Counted from the stretch's first letter, positions 17,572 to 27,311 are shown. The stretch is 64,000 nucleotides of DNA from Aliiruegeria sabulilitoris (GCF_001558155.1 NZ_LOAS01000023.1:62001-126000); one strand, 5' to 3'. The notes: a model not told the origin generated them from the letters alone. Program-made: numbers and translations.

Positions 17572-18888
17572 TCAGGCGGTCCTGAGCATCTTTTGCTGGG
17601 TTTCGATCTGGGTGTGGTCGATCTGGCCCAGGATCCTGTGGTCCGGCTCGCTGAGAAGCGTGGCGCCGGTATTGTCGAGCATCGCGGAGAAGGCGCGGGT
17701 TGCGTCATCGGCGACGATCATCACCACGGCTTTCAGTCCGCCATCGTCTGCCTTTCCGATGGAATGCACCGAGGCGCTGGTCAGCGTGGCAGGTTCCGCC
17801 AGGCTGTCCAGCAGAAGATGGATTGCACAGGCCGCATGCAGGTGATGGCAGACCTGGATCGCCAATTTTGCCCGCGATGTTGGGGTGACGGCCAGGCGTT
17901 TTCCCAGTTTGTGCGGATAGTGGAAAAGGATTTCGTCGATCCGGTCATAGCGGAGGCGGCGCAGTTCGGCGAGGCTCGGGCCGGGCGCGGCTGCCTGTGG
18001 CCGCTCCGGGACGGCCTCAAACAGGGCGAAACCTTCCTCGATCAGGACACCGAATCTTTCGCCGGCAACGGTGCGCATCCAGCGGGCAGGGGCGATCTTG
18101 TCCGGGCCGGTGGTCAGGTGCTGGACACAGCCGATATGGATCACGGGTTCGGGCGTCTGCCGGGACGCAGCGGCCATGCCAAAGCCGACATTTGCCGGGT
18201 TGGACAGGAAATGATCGATCTCGGCTATGGTTTCGGCGATTCCGGAGCCACGGCGCCGCCGGGCCTTCGTGATTGCGCGCCGTTGGGCGCGTCCGAAGTC
18301 CGAATCGTCGACCACTTCGAGCCAGGGTTGCGTGATGATCCATTCCGCGAGGGCCGAGACAAGCAGGCCCTCGGCTTCCAGCGCCTGGAACTGGTGATCG
18401 AGGCGCGTCAGCTCGGGCGCTTCGTCTTCATCCTCGCCGGTCAGGTCGGCGGCATCTTCAGGGTTGAGCGCGATCCAGGTCTGCATCTTTTCGAACAGGT
18501 CACGATACCTGTCGGCCCCGCAAGCCCGAAGTGCCTTGCCGGAATCGGACAGGGCGTCGGCCAGGCTTTGTTGGGAGCGACCGATGAAGCCGGCATGACC
18601 CCATGTGTTCACTTCACGGCGGTAGAGGTCGGCGTGATAGAGTTGCAGCGCTTCGGCGGGGAAGTCTTCCCGGCGGTAGCGTGCCTTTTCTGTCAGAACC
18701 GAGACATGGGAAGAGATATCGGCCACCAATGCGCCGGGATCCGTGGCGATGGAGCGGATGGAACAGGAACGCACGATGACCGGCTCGAAGGTTCTTTGAG
18801 TAGGGGTCATGGGCGGAATCGAAGGGGACGTCGTGTCGGGCGCAGCGGCGGAAACTCTTCGAAATCTTGAAAGAAGCTTCCTGAGCAT
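17572..18888 (-). CDS. Hypothetical protein with DMP19/DUF4375-like N-terminal domain
   Basis: 438 aa, cytoplasmic. The region around residues 60-115 (YHADLYRREVNTWGHAGFIGRS) resembles the DMP19-like/DUF4375 fold, whose Neisseria member is a DNA-mimic protein; the match is partial and by eye. The remainder (residues 130-438) is not recognised; it has an acidic patch near residue 150 (TGEDEDEAPE). There is no signal peptide; the first 30 residues are basic and low-complexity, and an internal start at a later Met is possible. It stands alone between convergent and divergent neighbours. Confidence 0.7.
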   Translation of the reverse strand: MLRKLLSRFRRVSAAAPDTTSPSIPPMTPTQRTFEPVIVRSCSIRSIATDPGALVADISSHVSVLTEKARYRREDFPAEALQLYHADLYRREVNTWGHAGFIGRSQQSLADALSDSGKALRACGADRYRDLFEKMQTWIALNPEDAADLTGEDEDEAPELTRLDHQFQALEAEGLLVSALAEWIITQPWLEVVDDSDFGRAQRRAITKARRRRGSGIAETIAEIDHFLSNPANVGFGMAAASRQTPEPVIHIGCVQHLTTGPDKIAPARWMRTVAGERFGVLIEEGFALFEAVPERPQAAAPGPSLAELRRLRYDRIDEILFHYPHKLGKRLAVTPTSRAKLAIQVCHHLHAACAIHLLLDSLAEPATLTSASVHSIGKADDGGLKAVVMIVADDATRAFSAMLDNTGATLLSEPDHRILGQIDHTQIETQQKMLRTA

Positions 18889-19115
18889 TCTGCTTTCCCT
18901 TCATGCCATATTCCGGTGTTCCATTTGTCTCCAAAGCTCACGGCAGAAACATGGCGAAAGCGGGGAGTTCATCTGAAGTTTGACCTAAAGGAAGGCGGTT
19001 CTGTGACGCTGTCGCGAGGCAAAACAGGACGCCCCGCCACGGCAAATCCAGCAGCGTCGGGGCGATCAATGGGCGGGGCGTTCAGGCTTGCGGTTCGGGC
19101 GGCCTGCCGCTCAAG

Positions 19116-20420
19116 TTAGTCTTTGAAAACGCGTGCGAAAATTGTATCTACATGCTTGGTGTGATAGCCGAGATCGAACTTCTCCTCGATCTCCTCGGCC
19201 GACAGAGCGGCGCAGACATCGGCGTCGCCCAGCAGCTCGGTCTTGAAGTCCTTGCCTTCTTCCCAGACCTTCATCGCGTTGCGCTGCACGAGGCGATAGG
19301 CATCTTCTCGACTCACGCCGGCCTGGGTGAGCGCCAGCAGCACGCGCTGCGACATGACCAGCCCGCGGAACTTGTTCATGTTGGCAATCATGTTGTCGGG
19401 GTAGATCACCAGCTTGTCGATCACCGTGGTCAGGCGCGCGAGGGCGAAATCGAGCGTGATGGTGGCGTCGGGGCCGATATTGCGCTCCACCGAGCTGTGC
19501 GAGATGTCGCGTTCGTGCCAGAGGGCGACGTTCTCCATCGCCGGCACCACGGTCATGCGCACCAGACGGGCGAGGCCGGTGAGGTTCTCGGTGAGCACCG
19601 GATTGCGCTTGTGCGGCATGGCCGACGAGCCTTTCTGGCCCTTGGAGAAGAACTCCTCGGCTTCCAGCACTTCGGTGCGCTGCATGTGACGAATCTCGGT
19701 GGCGACATTCTCGATCGAGGAGGCGACGACGCCGAGCGCGGCAAAAAAGGCGGCGTGGCGGTCGCGCGGGATGACCTGGGTCGAGATCGGTTCGACCTCC
19801 AGACCCATCTTGGCGCAGACATGCTCCTCGACCGCCGGGTCGATATTGGCAAAGGTGCCGACCGCGCCTGAGACGGCGCCGGTGGCGATTTCCATCCGCG
19901 CCTTTTTCAACCGGTTCAGGTTGCGGTCCATCTCGGCATAGAAGCGGGCGAAAGTGAGGCCCATCGTGGTGGGCTCGGCGTGGATGCCGTGCGAGCGGCC
20001 AATGCGAATCGTGTCCTTGTGCTCCAGCGCACGGCGCTTGAGAGCGGCCAGAAGGCCCTTCACATCCTCGATCAGGATATCGGCGGCGCGCACGAGCTGG
20101 ACGTTGAAACAGGTGTCGAGCACATCCGAGGAGGTCATGCCCTGGTGGACGAAACGGGCCTCATCGTTGCCGATGATCTCGGCAAGGTGGGTGAGGAAGG
20201 CGATGACGTCGTGCTTGGTGACGGCCTCGATCTCGTCGATGCGGGCAACGTCGAACTCGACATCCTTGGCTTTCCAGACGGCCTCGGCATTCGCCTTCGG
20301 GATCACGCCAAGCGCGGCCTGGGCGTCGCAGGCATGGGCCTCGATCTCGTACCAGATGCGGAACTTGGTCTCGGGCGACCAGATGGCAACCATGTCGGGG
20401 CGGGAATAGCGAGGGATCAT
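19116..20420 (-). CDS. purB: Adenylosuccinate lyase
   Basis: 434 aa. Catalyses two purine-synthesis steps: SAICAR to AICAR plus fumarate, and adenylosuccinate to AMP plus fumarate. The superfamily signature SSAMPHKRNP and the catalytic-His segments (TSSDVLDT, GRSHGIHAEPTT) are intact. ATG 20420 gives the family start IPRYSRPDM. Downstream, on the minus strand, a G+C-rich repeat pair (ACGCCCCGCC/GGCGGGGCGT) followed by TGTTTTG may terminate it. Confidence 0.96.
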   Translation of the reverse strand: MIPRYSRPDMVAIWSPETKFRIWYEIEAHACDAQAALGVIPKANAEAVWKAKDVEFDVARIDEIEAVTKHDVIAFLTHLAEIIGNDEARFVHQGMTSSDVLDTCFNVQLVRAADILIEDVKGLLAALKRRALEHKDTIRIGRSHGIHAEPTTMGLTFARFYAEMDRNLNRLKKARMEIATGAVSGAVGTFANIDPAVEEHVCAKMGLEVEPISTQVIPRDRHAAFFAALGVVASSIENVATEIRHMQRTEVLEAEEFFSKGQKGSSAMPHKRNPVLTENLTGLARLVRMTVVPAMENVALWHERDISHSSVERNIGPDATITLDFALARLTTVIDKLVIYPDNMIANMNKFRGLVMSQRVLLALTQAGVSREDAYRLVQRNAMKVWEEGKDFKTELLGDADVCAALSAEEIEEKFDLGYHTKHVDTIFARVFKD

Positions 20421-20573
20421 GCGGGCGGCCTTCGGTTTGATATGAAAAGCGCCGGTGTCATAGCGGGCGGGGCGGGATGGAGCAAGCGTTCTGGCGTGTC
20501 GGACACGCGCTTGCCCGGCGAGAGGCAAGCGGCTAGTCCCGCGGGGACGGGAAAAGGCGTGAGGCGGGCGGAG

Positions 20574-21035
20574 ATGACGGGAGCGGAGCACAAGCCGATG
20601 GACGGGCCGGATCTGGGCGGTTTTCTCGGCCTGTGGCGCATGGAGCGCGTAATTGACGACCGCCGCGCGGGCGAGATCCTGCGCCTGAGCGGTCGGGCGG
20701 AGTTGTCGAAGGCCGGCGACGGTCGGTTATGCTACTGCGAGACCGGGCAGCTGGATCTGGCCGGCGGGCAGAAGCTGCAGGCGGTACGGCGCTATTTCTG
20801 GCGCGCGGAGGGCGGCACGATCCGGGTGGATTTCGAGGACGGCCGCTATTTCCACAGCTTCGATCCTGCCGCTGCCGATCCCGATGCCGCGCATTGGTGC
20901 GACCCCGACCAATATGATGTGCGCTACGATTTCGCGCGGTGGCCGCGCTGGAAATCGGTCTGGCAGGTTCTGGGTCCACGCAAGGATTACACGATGACGA
21001 CCTGGTACCGGCGCTCGCAGGACGGCTCAGCGTAG
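20574..21035 (+). CDS. DUF6314 family protein
   Basis: 153 aa. Matches the small DUF6314 family by its pattern FLGLWRMERVI, a central RRYFWR segment, CDPDQYDVRY and the C-terminal GPRKDYTM-type ending with an aromatic-rich tail; probably a lipocalin/calycin-like beta barrel (inference). Function is unknown. ATG 20574 has GGCGGAG directly upstream; ATG 20598 is an alternative. Its last 9 bases overlap the convergent lytic transglycosylase gene. Confidence 0.75.
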   Translation: MTGAEHKPMDGPDLGGFLGLWRMERVIDDRRAGEILRLSGRAELSKAGDGRLCYCETGQLDLAGGQKLQAVRRYFWRAEGGTIRVDFEDGRYFHSFDPAAADPDAAHWCDPDQYDVRYDFARWPRWKSVWQVLGPRKDYTMTTWYRRSQDGSA

Positions 21036-21515
21036 GCCGGTTTCCTCCAGCATTCCCCGACGCTTGGCCTCGTAATAATAGCCGCGCGAGTACCATTGGA
21101 CGGCGCGGTCGAAACTGCCATCGGCGAGCATCCATGCGCCGCGCAGGTATTTCACCGCGTATTTGAGGTTGGTCTCGGCGTCGAGCAAAGCGCTGGGCGG
21201 GCCGTCATGGCCCATGGTGCGCGCCGTAGCCGGCAGGATTTGCATCAGCCCATAATAAGGCCCGTTGCGAGCGGCGGGGGTGTGGGTGCTTTCGCGGATC
21301 ACCACCCGGTGTACCAGCGCGGGGGGCACTTCGTAGAGAAGCGCGTAGCGGTTGATCAAAAGGCGCAGTTCGGGGGTTTCGTTTGGATGCAGCGGCGCGT
21401 CATAGGCGGCGTTCAAGCGGCTGACATCGGGGCCCTTGCCCGCACCACTCGTGCCGCAGGCGGCAAGGCTTACCAGCAGCAGGACGAGGGCAGGGCGCAG
21501 AAGAAATGGTGGCAT
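21027..21515 (-). CDS. Lipoprotein lytic transglycosylase (SLT domain)
   Basis: 162 aa. Cleaves peptidoglycan glycan strands in the envelope. Lipobox LAAC near residue 20 after a hydrophobic leader; the SLT catalytic core has the Glu in VIRESTHTP, then GLMQILPATARTMG and a NLKYAVKYLRG segment. It is a compact version of the family. ATG 21515 is the start of the signal peptide. Convergent overlap with the DUF6314 gene. Confidence 0.88.
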   Translation of the reverse strand: MPPFLLRPALVLLLVSLAACGTSGAGKGPDVSRLNAAYDAPLHPNETPELRLLINRYALLYEVPPALVHRVVIRESTHTPAARNGPYYGLMQILPATARTMGHDGPPSALLDAETNLKYAVKYLRGAWMLADGSFDRAVQWYSRGYYYEAKRRGMLEETGLR

Positions 21516-21580
21516 GAAGACACTCCGGGAACTCGGGAGAAGTGCTAAGCCGTCGCCGCGCCGCCGGGCAAGCGAAACTT

Positions 21581-22558
21581 TCAGGCGGAGCAGCTCGCCC
21601 CGCCGAGTACGCAGAATTTCGCGCAGTGCGGGTGATTGAGCGCCACGGCGCCCTCTGCCTCGGCCAGTGTCTTGCCCATCTCGAATTCCGGCTCGTAGGC
21701 CAGCAGCGTGCAGGCCAGCACGGCCGGGCTCGCCGCGCCGCGCCGTTTCACGACCATCCGCGAGGAGGCGCACATCACGGAGGCAGGCGATTTGCCAAGG
21801 ATGTCCCAACAGGCGGTGGTGATCTCGGGCACCTCGACCGACATGTCCATTTCCGGAAACAGCACCGTCATGGCCGGATCCTGCGCATCGATGGCGAAAT
21901 CCTTCGCCGCAAAAAGGCTTGCATAGCCGTTGCGAGCCGCGGCCTCGCTCTCGCCCCAAACGGTGCGCCCGGCCACTGCCATGCGGAACCCGCCGTCGCG
22001 CAGCCATTCCATGCCTTCGATCGTGCGGTCGAAACTGCCGGCGCCGCGTTCCTCTTCATGATGCTCGCGCGTCCAGTGATCGAGCGAGATACGCAGCGTG
22101 AGCCTGTCGCCAAAGCGGTCGCGGAGCATTTCCAGCCCCTTCTGCATCTGTGGACGCATCATCGGCCGCATCGCATTGGTCAGGATCAGCACCTCGTAGC
22201 CGCGCTCAAGGCTGCGGCGTGCCATCTCGATCATCTCGGGGTTCATGAACGGCTCGCCGCCGGTGAATCCGATCTCGCGCACGCCCCAGCCGCGCTCCTC
22301 CAATTGGTCGAGATAGGTTTCGACCTCGTCGGCGGTGATATAGACGAGCGCGTCATTTTCCGGCGAGCTGTCGATGTAGCAGTTCCGGCAGGTGATATTG
22401 CACAGCGTTCCGGTGTTGAACCACAGCGTCTGCGGGTCGCTCAGCGCCACCTGTGCGCGTTCCTCTCCATCCGCCGTCCGGTTCGGATCGGAGAATTTCC
22501 CGGCATTCGCCCCGTCGGTCTTTTCGTTCAACCCGTCATTCAGGTCCTTCACCCGCAT
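21581..22558 (-). CDS. Radical SAM protein, unknown target
   Basis: About 325 aa. The SAM cluster motif CNITCRNC (Cys53, Cys57, Cys60) and the GFTGGEPF motif are intact. The C-terminal third has several further Cys (TTACWDI, VMCASS, LACTLL and the end HCAKFCVLGGASC), suggestive of an auxiliary Fe-S cluster. GGGAG five bases before ATG 22558 sets the start. It is divergent from zwf (188 bases apart). Related to SPASM-like proteins but I cannot name the substrate. Confidence 0.8.
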   Translation of the reverse strand: MRVKDLNDGLNEKTDGANAGKFSDPNRTADGEERAQVALSDPQTLWFNTGTLCNITCRNCYIDSSPENDALVYITADEVETYLDQLEERGWGVREIGFTGGEPFMNPEMIEMARRSLERGYEVLILTNAMRPMMRPQMQKGLEMLRDRFGDRLTLRISLDHWTREHHEEERGAGSFDRTIEGMEWLRDGGFRMAVAGRTVWGESEAAARNGYASLFAAKDFAIDAQDPAMTVLFPEMDMSVEVPEITTACWDILGKSPASVMCASSRMVVKRRGAASPAVLACTLLAYEPEFEMGKTLAEAEGAVALNHPHCAKFCVLGGASCSA

Positions 22559-22666
22559 CACTCCCTGCAGCTGCGCTGTTTCACCAAGTGCTAATCCCTG
22601 CTAACAGGAACCGAAAGGGCACAACCCGTAACTGACGTTGATGTGAACCCCTTGGATCAAGGTCGT

Positions 22667-22678
22667 GTTTGCGCTAAC
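22667..22678. promoter_or_regulatory. Candidate operator upstream of zwf-pgl-pgi
   Basis: GTTTGCGCTAAC, a quasi-palindrome centred on GC|GC in the style of LacI-family operators, 69 bases before the zwf start. The 11-mer GTTTGCGCTAA recurs at 27406 upstream of the sugar-acid dehydrogenase genes. Confidence 0.45.
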
Positions 22679-22746
22679 GGTGCAGGCGAAACCAAGCCTA
22701 CCCAGTTTGCCGCGCGCTCGCGGCTTCGCTTTGCAGGAGCTCGAAA

Positions 22747-24201
22747 ATGGTAGCACGCATTATTCCGGTGGAGCCGTTCGATCTGGTGATCTTCGGCGGG
22801 ACGGGCGATCTGGCCCGGCGCAAGATCTTTCCCGGTCTTTACCGTCGTCTGGCCGATGGGCAGATGCCGCCGGAGGCGCGGCTGATAGGCGCGGCGCGCA
22901 GTGATTCTGATGATGCGGAATTTCGCGCGCTGATATCCGCCGCATTGGAGGAATTCCTGCCTGCGGAAAGTCTTCGGCCCGAAATCGTCTCGCAATTCCT
23001 CGACATGCTGTCCTATGTGAAAATCGATGCGCTCGGCGAAGGCGGCTGGCCAGAGCTCAAGGGGAAGATGCGGGAGGGTGCGGTTCACGCTTTCTATTTC
23101 TCTGTCGCGCCGTCTCTTTTCGGCCCGATTGCCGAGCGGCTCAAGGAGCGCGGCATCGCGGACGGACAGGCGCGGATCGTGGTGGAAAAGCCCTTCGGCC
23201 ATGATCTCGCCTCGGCCAAGGCGCTCAATGCGAGCCTTGCGGCGCATTTCGATGAGACGCAGATCTACCGGATCGACCATTACCTGGGCAAGGAGACGGT
23301 GCAGAACCTGATGGCGGTCCGCTTCGGCAACATGCTGTTCGAGCCGCTCTGGAACAGCCAGTATGTCGATCACATTCAGATCACCGTCGCCGAGACGGTG
23401 GGCGTGGGCGGCCGGGGTGAGTATTACGACCGGATCGGCGCGATGCGGGACATGGTGCAGAACCACCTGTTGCAGCTCGTCTGCCTGATCGCGATGGAGC
23501 CGCCCGCGCGTTACGACCATGACGCGGTGCGGGACGAGAAGCTCAAGGTGATCCGGGCACTCGACCCGATGGAGCCCGACGACATCGTGCGCGGCCAGTA
23601 TGCCGCGGGTCCGGGCGGGCCGTCCTACCTCGAAGACGTGGGCGATCCGCGCAGCCGTACGGAGAGTTTCCTTGCTATGCGGTTGGAAGTGTCTAACTGG
23701 CGTTGGGCGGGCACGCCCTTCTACGTGCGCACCGGCAAGCGGCTCAAGGCACGTGCCTCGGAGATCGCCATCGTCTTCAAGGACGCGCCGCACTCGATCT
23801 TTGACGTGCCGCGCGGGCGGCACTCCAACATCCTGTCGATCCGGTTGCAGCCCAACGAGGGCATGCAGCTTGGCGTGACGATCAAGGAGCCGGGGCCGGG
23901 GGGCATGCGGCTGATCGACGTGCCGCTCGACATGACCTTTGCCGAGGCGCTCGGCGACGACCATGACGCCATTCCTGATGCCTATGAACGCCTGATCATG
24001 GACGTGATCCGTGGCAACCAGACGCTCTTCATGCGCGGCGACGAGGTCGAAGCGGCCTGGGCCTGGACCGATCCGGTGATTGCAGGTTGGGAAGCGCGGG
24101 GGCATATTCCCTCACCATACGATCAGGGCTCGTCCGGGCCCGACGACGCGCTGATGCTGTTGCATCGCGACGGCAGGAGATGGAGGGAAATCCGGCCATG
24201 A
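22747..24201 (+). CDS. zwf: Glucose-6-phosphate 1-dehydrogenase
   Basis: 484 aa, standard length. Oxidises glucose 6-phosphate to 6-phosphogluconolactone with NADP+ (or NAD+), first step of the Entner-Doudoroff and oxidative pentose pathways. Nucleotide motif GGTGDLARRK (residues 17-26) and the active-site signature RIDHYLGKE (from Arg175, with His178 in the substrate site) are intact. AGGAG eight bases before ATG supports the start. The stop overlaps pgl (ATGA), so zwf-pgl-pgi is one operon. Confidence 0.97.
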   Translation: MVARIIPVEPFDLVIFGGTGDLARRKIFPGLYRRLADGQMPPEARLIGAARSDSDDAEFRALISAALEEFLPAESLRPEIVSQFLDMLSYVKIDALGEGGWPELKGKMREGAVHAFYFSVAPSLFGPIAERLKERGIADGQARIVVEKPFGHDLASAKALNASLAAHFDETQIYRIDHYLGKETVQNLMAVRFGNMLFEPLWNSQYVDHIQITVAETVGVGGRGEYYDRIGAMRDMVQNHLLQLVCLIAMEPPARYDHDAVRDEKLKVIRALDPMEPDDIVRGQYAAGPGGPSYLEDVGDPRSRTESFLAMRLEVSNWRWAGTPFYVRTGKRLKARASEIAIVFKDAPHSIFDVPRGRHSNILSIRLQPNEGMQLGVTIKEPGPGGMRLIDVPLDMTFAEALGDDHDAIPDAYERLIMDVIRGNQTLFMRGDEVEAAWAWTDPVIAGWEARGHIPSPYDQGSSGPDDALMLLHRDGRRWREIRP

Positions 24202-24869
24202 ATTTCATCGAGTACCCTGACAGGGATCTGATGATGATCGGCCTTGCCGATCGATTGTCGAGCGAGTTGGAAAACACGCTGCTGACGCAGGCACGTGCAA
24301 CGCTTTGCGTGCCCGGCGGTACGACCCCGGGGCCGGCCTTCGATTCGCTCTCGGCTTCCAACCTCGACTGGAGCCGCGTGAACGTCGTGCTGTCGGATGA
24401 ACGCTGGGTGACCGAGGACCAGCCGCGCTCCAACACGCGGCTGCTGAAGGAGCGTCTTCTGGTCGGCAATGCGGAGCGCGCCTACTTGCAGCGGATCCGT
24501 GCCGAAACCGCGACGCCCGAAGAGGCGATGGATGCGATGATCGCCGAAGTGCGGCTGATCCTGCCGATCACGGTCCTGCTGCTGGGGATGGGCAATGATT
24601 ACCACATTGCCTCGATCTTCCACGATGCCGACAATTTCGAGAAAGCGCTCGCGCCCGACGCGCCGCCGCTGATGGCGATGCGTTCGCCCACCGCGCCGGA
24701 ACCGCGGGTGACGCTGACGGCGCCCGTGCTCGCCAACGCCATGCATACGCATATTCTCATCACCGGGCCGGAGAAACGCGAGGCCCTTGAGCGGGCGCGC
24801 AACTTGTCGCCTCGTGAAGCGCCGGTGAAGCTCGTATTGAATGACGCAACCGTTCATTGGGCAGAATAG
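24198..24869 (+). CDS. pgl: 6-phosphogluconolactonase
   Basis: 223 aa. Hydrolyses 6-phosphogluconolactone to 6-phosphogluconate. Glucosamine-isomerase/lactonase fold with CVPGGTTPGPAFD near residue 40, VVLSDERWV around residue 60, and LLGMGNDYHIASIF (family: GxGxDGHxASLFP), where the usual acidic-Gly-His reads NDYH. Four-base overlap with zwf. The start is set by this overlap. Confidence 0.93.
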   Translation: MNFIEYPDRDLMMIGLADRLSSELENTLLTQARATLCVPGGTTPGPAFDSLSASNLDWSRVNVVLSDERWVTEDQPRSNTRLLKERLLVGNAERAYLQRIRAETATPEEAMDAMIAEVRLILPITVLLLGMGNDYHIASIFHDADNFEKALAPDAPPLMAMRSPTAPEPRVTLTAPVLANAMHTHILITGPEKREALERARNLSPREAPVKLVLNDATVHWAE

Positions 24870-24877
24870 AGGTCCCC

Positions 24878-26485
24878 ATGTGGAATGAGCTGAAGGCCTA
24901 CCGGGCCAGTGTCGACAACCGCTCCATCCTGTCGCTTTTCGACTCCGATCCCGGTCGCGGCGGCAATTTCTCCGCCAGTTTCGGCGATATGCTTTTCGAT
25001 TTCTCGAAGACCAATATCGATGCCAAGGCGCTCGACCTGCTGATCAAGCTTGCCGAGGGCGCGGATCTGGCGGGCCGACGCGACGCGATGTTCTCGGGCG
25101 AAAAGATCAACGAGACCGAGGGCCGCGCCGTGCTGCACACCGCGCTGCGCAATCTCGATGGCGGCCCGGTTCTGGTCGATGGCGCGGACGTGATGCCGGA
25201 GGTGCTGGCCACGCTCGACCGCATGGAAGGTTTCGCCGCCAACGTGCGCGACGGGATTTTCAAGGGGCAGGGCGGCAAGATCACAGATGTCGTCAATATC
25301 GGCATTGGTGGCTCCGATCTCGGCCCGGTCATGGCGCTGCAGGCGCTGATGCCCTATGCGGACGGGCCGAAATGCCACTTCGTTTCCAACGTGGATGGCG
25401 CGCATGTGTCAGACGTGCTGCGTCCGCTCGACCCGGCGACGACGCTGGTGATCGTCGCGTCCAAGACCTTCACCACCATCGAGACCATGACCAACGCGCA
25501 GACCGCGCGGGCCTGGATGAGCGAGAAAGTCGCCGATCCGGCGGCGCAGTTCGCGGCGCTCAGCTCGGCCACGGAGAAGACCGCCGCCTTCGGCATCGAT
25601 GCCTCCCGCGTCTTCGGCTTCGAGGACTGGGTCGGCGGGCGCTATTCCATGTGGGGGCCGATCGGCCTCAGCGTGATGCTCGCCATCGGTGGCCCGGCTT
25701 TCCGCGCCTTCCTGCGTGGCGCGCAGGCGATGGACAATCATTTCAAGGCGGCGCCGCTGGCGGAAAACCTGCCGGTCCTGCTGGCGCTTGTCGGCATCTG
25801 GCATCACCAGATCTGCGGCTACCCCTCGCGCGCCGTGCTGCCCTATGAGCAGCGGCTGCTGCGCCTGCCGGCCTATCTCCAGCAGCTTGAAATGGAGAGC
25901 AACGGCAAGCGCGTCTCGATGGACGGCGCCGATCTGGAGGTGGTCTCGGGCCCGATCGTCTGGGGCGAGCCGGGCACCAATGGCCAGCACGCCTTCTACC
26001 AGTTGATTCACCAGGGCACCGGCGTTGTGCCGTGCGAATTCATGGTCGGCGCGCAGGGGCACGAGGCGGACCTCGCCCATATGCATCGTCTGCTCGTGGC
26101 CAACTGCCTTGCCCAATCCGAAGCGCTGCTGCGTGGCCGGTCTCTGGAAGAAGCGACCGCGATCATGGCGGCCAAGGGGCTGGAAGGGGCTGAGCTGGAA
26201 CGTCAGGCGCGCCACCGCGTCTTCCCGGGCAACCGTCCCTCCACCACGCTGGTCTACCCGCTGCTGACGCCCGAGATTTTCGGCCAGATCGTGGCGCTTT
26301 ACGAGCACCGTGTGTTTGTCGAAGGCGTGATCCTCGGCATCAACAGCTTCGACCAATGGGGCGTCGAGCTTGGCAAGGAGCTTGCCACGGCGCTTGGCCC
26401 GGTCGTGGCCGGCGAGAAGGGTACCGAGGGCAAGGACGGCTCCACCGCGCTGCTGGTGGAAACAATCCGCAAACACGGCGGCTGA
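24878..26485 (+). CDS. pgi: Glucose-6-phosphate isomerase
   Basis: 535 aa. Interconverts glucose and fructose 6-phosphates. Family segments GIGGSDLGPVMALQAL, SKTFTTIET, GGRYSMWGPIG, and the C-terminal FDQWGVELGK containing the active-site Gln/Lys region are present. ATG 24878 is chosen (AGAGGT upstream); it lies 8 bases after the pgl stop. It ends the operon, followed by two hairpins. Confidence 0.97.
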   Translation: MWNELKAYRASVDNRSILSLFDSDPGRGGNFSASFGDMLFDFSKTNIDAKALDLLIKLAEGADLAGRRDAMFSGEKINETEGRAVLHTALRNLDGGPVLVDGADVMPEVLATLDRMEGFAANVRDGIFKGQGGKITDVVNIGIGGSDLGPVMALQALMPYADGPKCHFVSNVDGAHVSDVLRPLDPATTLVIVASKTFTTIETMTNAQTARAWMSEKVADPAAQFAALSSATEKTAAFGIDASRVFGFEDWVGGRYSMWGPIGLSVMLAIGGPAFRAFLRGAQAMDNHFKAAPLAENLPVLLALVGIWHHQICGYPSRAVLPYEQRLLRLPAYLQQLEMESNGKRVSMDGADLEVVSGPIVWGEPGTNGQHAFYQLIHQGTGVVPCEFMVGAQGHEADLAHMHRLLVANCLAQSEALLRGRSLEEATAIMAAKGLEGAELERQARHRVFPGNRPSTTLVYPLLTPEIFGQIVALYEHRVFVEGVILGINSFDQWGVELGKELATALGPVVAGEKGTEGKDGSTALLVETIRKHGG

Positions 26486-26539
26486 TCGAAAGACGTAGCG
26501 GGAGGCCGTTCGCGCGGCCTCCGCGAAAACTGGATGACG

Positions 26540-26580
26540 GGGGCAGGCCGAGAGATTCGGTGCCTGCCCTTTGTCTTTAT
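26540..26580 (+). terminator. Intrinsic terminator of zwf-pgl-pgi
   Basis: Stem GGGCAGGC / GCCTGCCC (26541-26548, 26562-26569) followed by TTTGTCTTTATTT. A second hairpin without a T-run (GGAGGCCG/CGGCCTCC) precedes it at 26501-26522. Confidence 0.75.
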
Positions 26581-27311
26581 TTGGGGGCGAAGGTCGGCCC
26601 GACAGAACTCCACGAGACATTCAGGTGGGTCACCAGCGCCTCCTCGGCGGCGTCCGGGTCCCGTTCCAGAATCGCGGTGTAGATCGCCAGGTGACTGGCA
26701 TAGCTTTTCCGGTTGAACTCTGGAGAGCCCTCCATCCGCCGCCAATGTGGCGCCAGCCACGTGGTATAGGCGCTGTGAAGCGTCGGGAAGATCGGGTTTC
26801 CGGGGATCGTGTAAAGGACCCCGTGAAAATCCATGTCGGTGTCATAGAAGGCATCGAAATCCATGATCGCCGCCTCATTGGCAGCAAGGGCTTCCTTCAG
26901 TTCGGCGATATTCTCCCGAGTGGCCGATGTTGCGGCATCCCGAACCAGCCCTCGCTCGACAAAGACGCGGCTCTCGAACAACGATTCCGCGCCCTGTTGA
27001 TGCTGCAGCATGAGTTGCACGATCGAACCGACGGTGTTGAGCGCGGTATCGAAGCCGGGTTTGCGGATGATCGGCCTGTAGCGCGGCTTCGCTTCCAGCA
27101 GGCCGCGCCCGGCAAGGGTCGCGACCGCTTCCCGCACGACGGTCCGGCTGGCCGAGAACCTTTCCATGAGGTCCCGTTCCGACGGCAATGGCGTGTTGTG
27201 CAGCAGCGTCCCAGACAGGATCTGTTCCTGGATCCGCTCGACGATTGCGTCCGAGGCGCGTCCGTCCGGCGCGGCGTTTTCGATGGCCTTTGAGCGACTC
27301 GCCTTGGTCAC
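26577..27311 (-). CDS. GntR-family regulator, FadR/FCD subfamily
   Basis: 244 aa. N-terminal winged helix-turn-helix (LPSERDLMERFSASRTVVREAVATL) and a C-terminal FCD ligand domain with the metal-site pattern D-x3-H (DTDMDFHG) and two later His (ASHLAIY, VTHLNVSW). Such regulators usually sense sugar acids or other carboxylates. Divergent from the sugar-acid dehydrogenase genes, with an ACCAA/TTGGT inverted repeat between, so it probably controls them. Convergent with pgi. Confidence 0.9.
   Translation of the reverse strand: MTKASRSKAIENAAPDGRASDAIVERIQEQILSGTLLHNTPLPSERDLMERFSASRTVVREAVATLAGRGLLEAKPRYRPIIRKPGFDTALNTVGSIVQLMLQHQQGAESLFESRVFVERGLVRDAATSATRENIAELKEALAANEAAIMDFDAFYDTDMDFHGVLYTIPGNPIFPTLHSAYTTWLAPHWRRMEGSPEFNRKSYASHLAIYTAILERDPDAAEEALVTHLNVSWSSVGPTFAPK

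Noticed and set aside
18916-19119. 67-codon plus-strand frame between the DMP19-like gene and purB
   Set aside because: No ribosome site, low-complexity end, and it overlaps the probable purB terminator structure.
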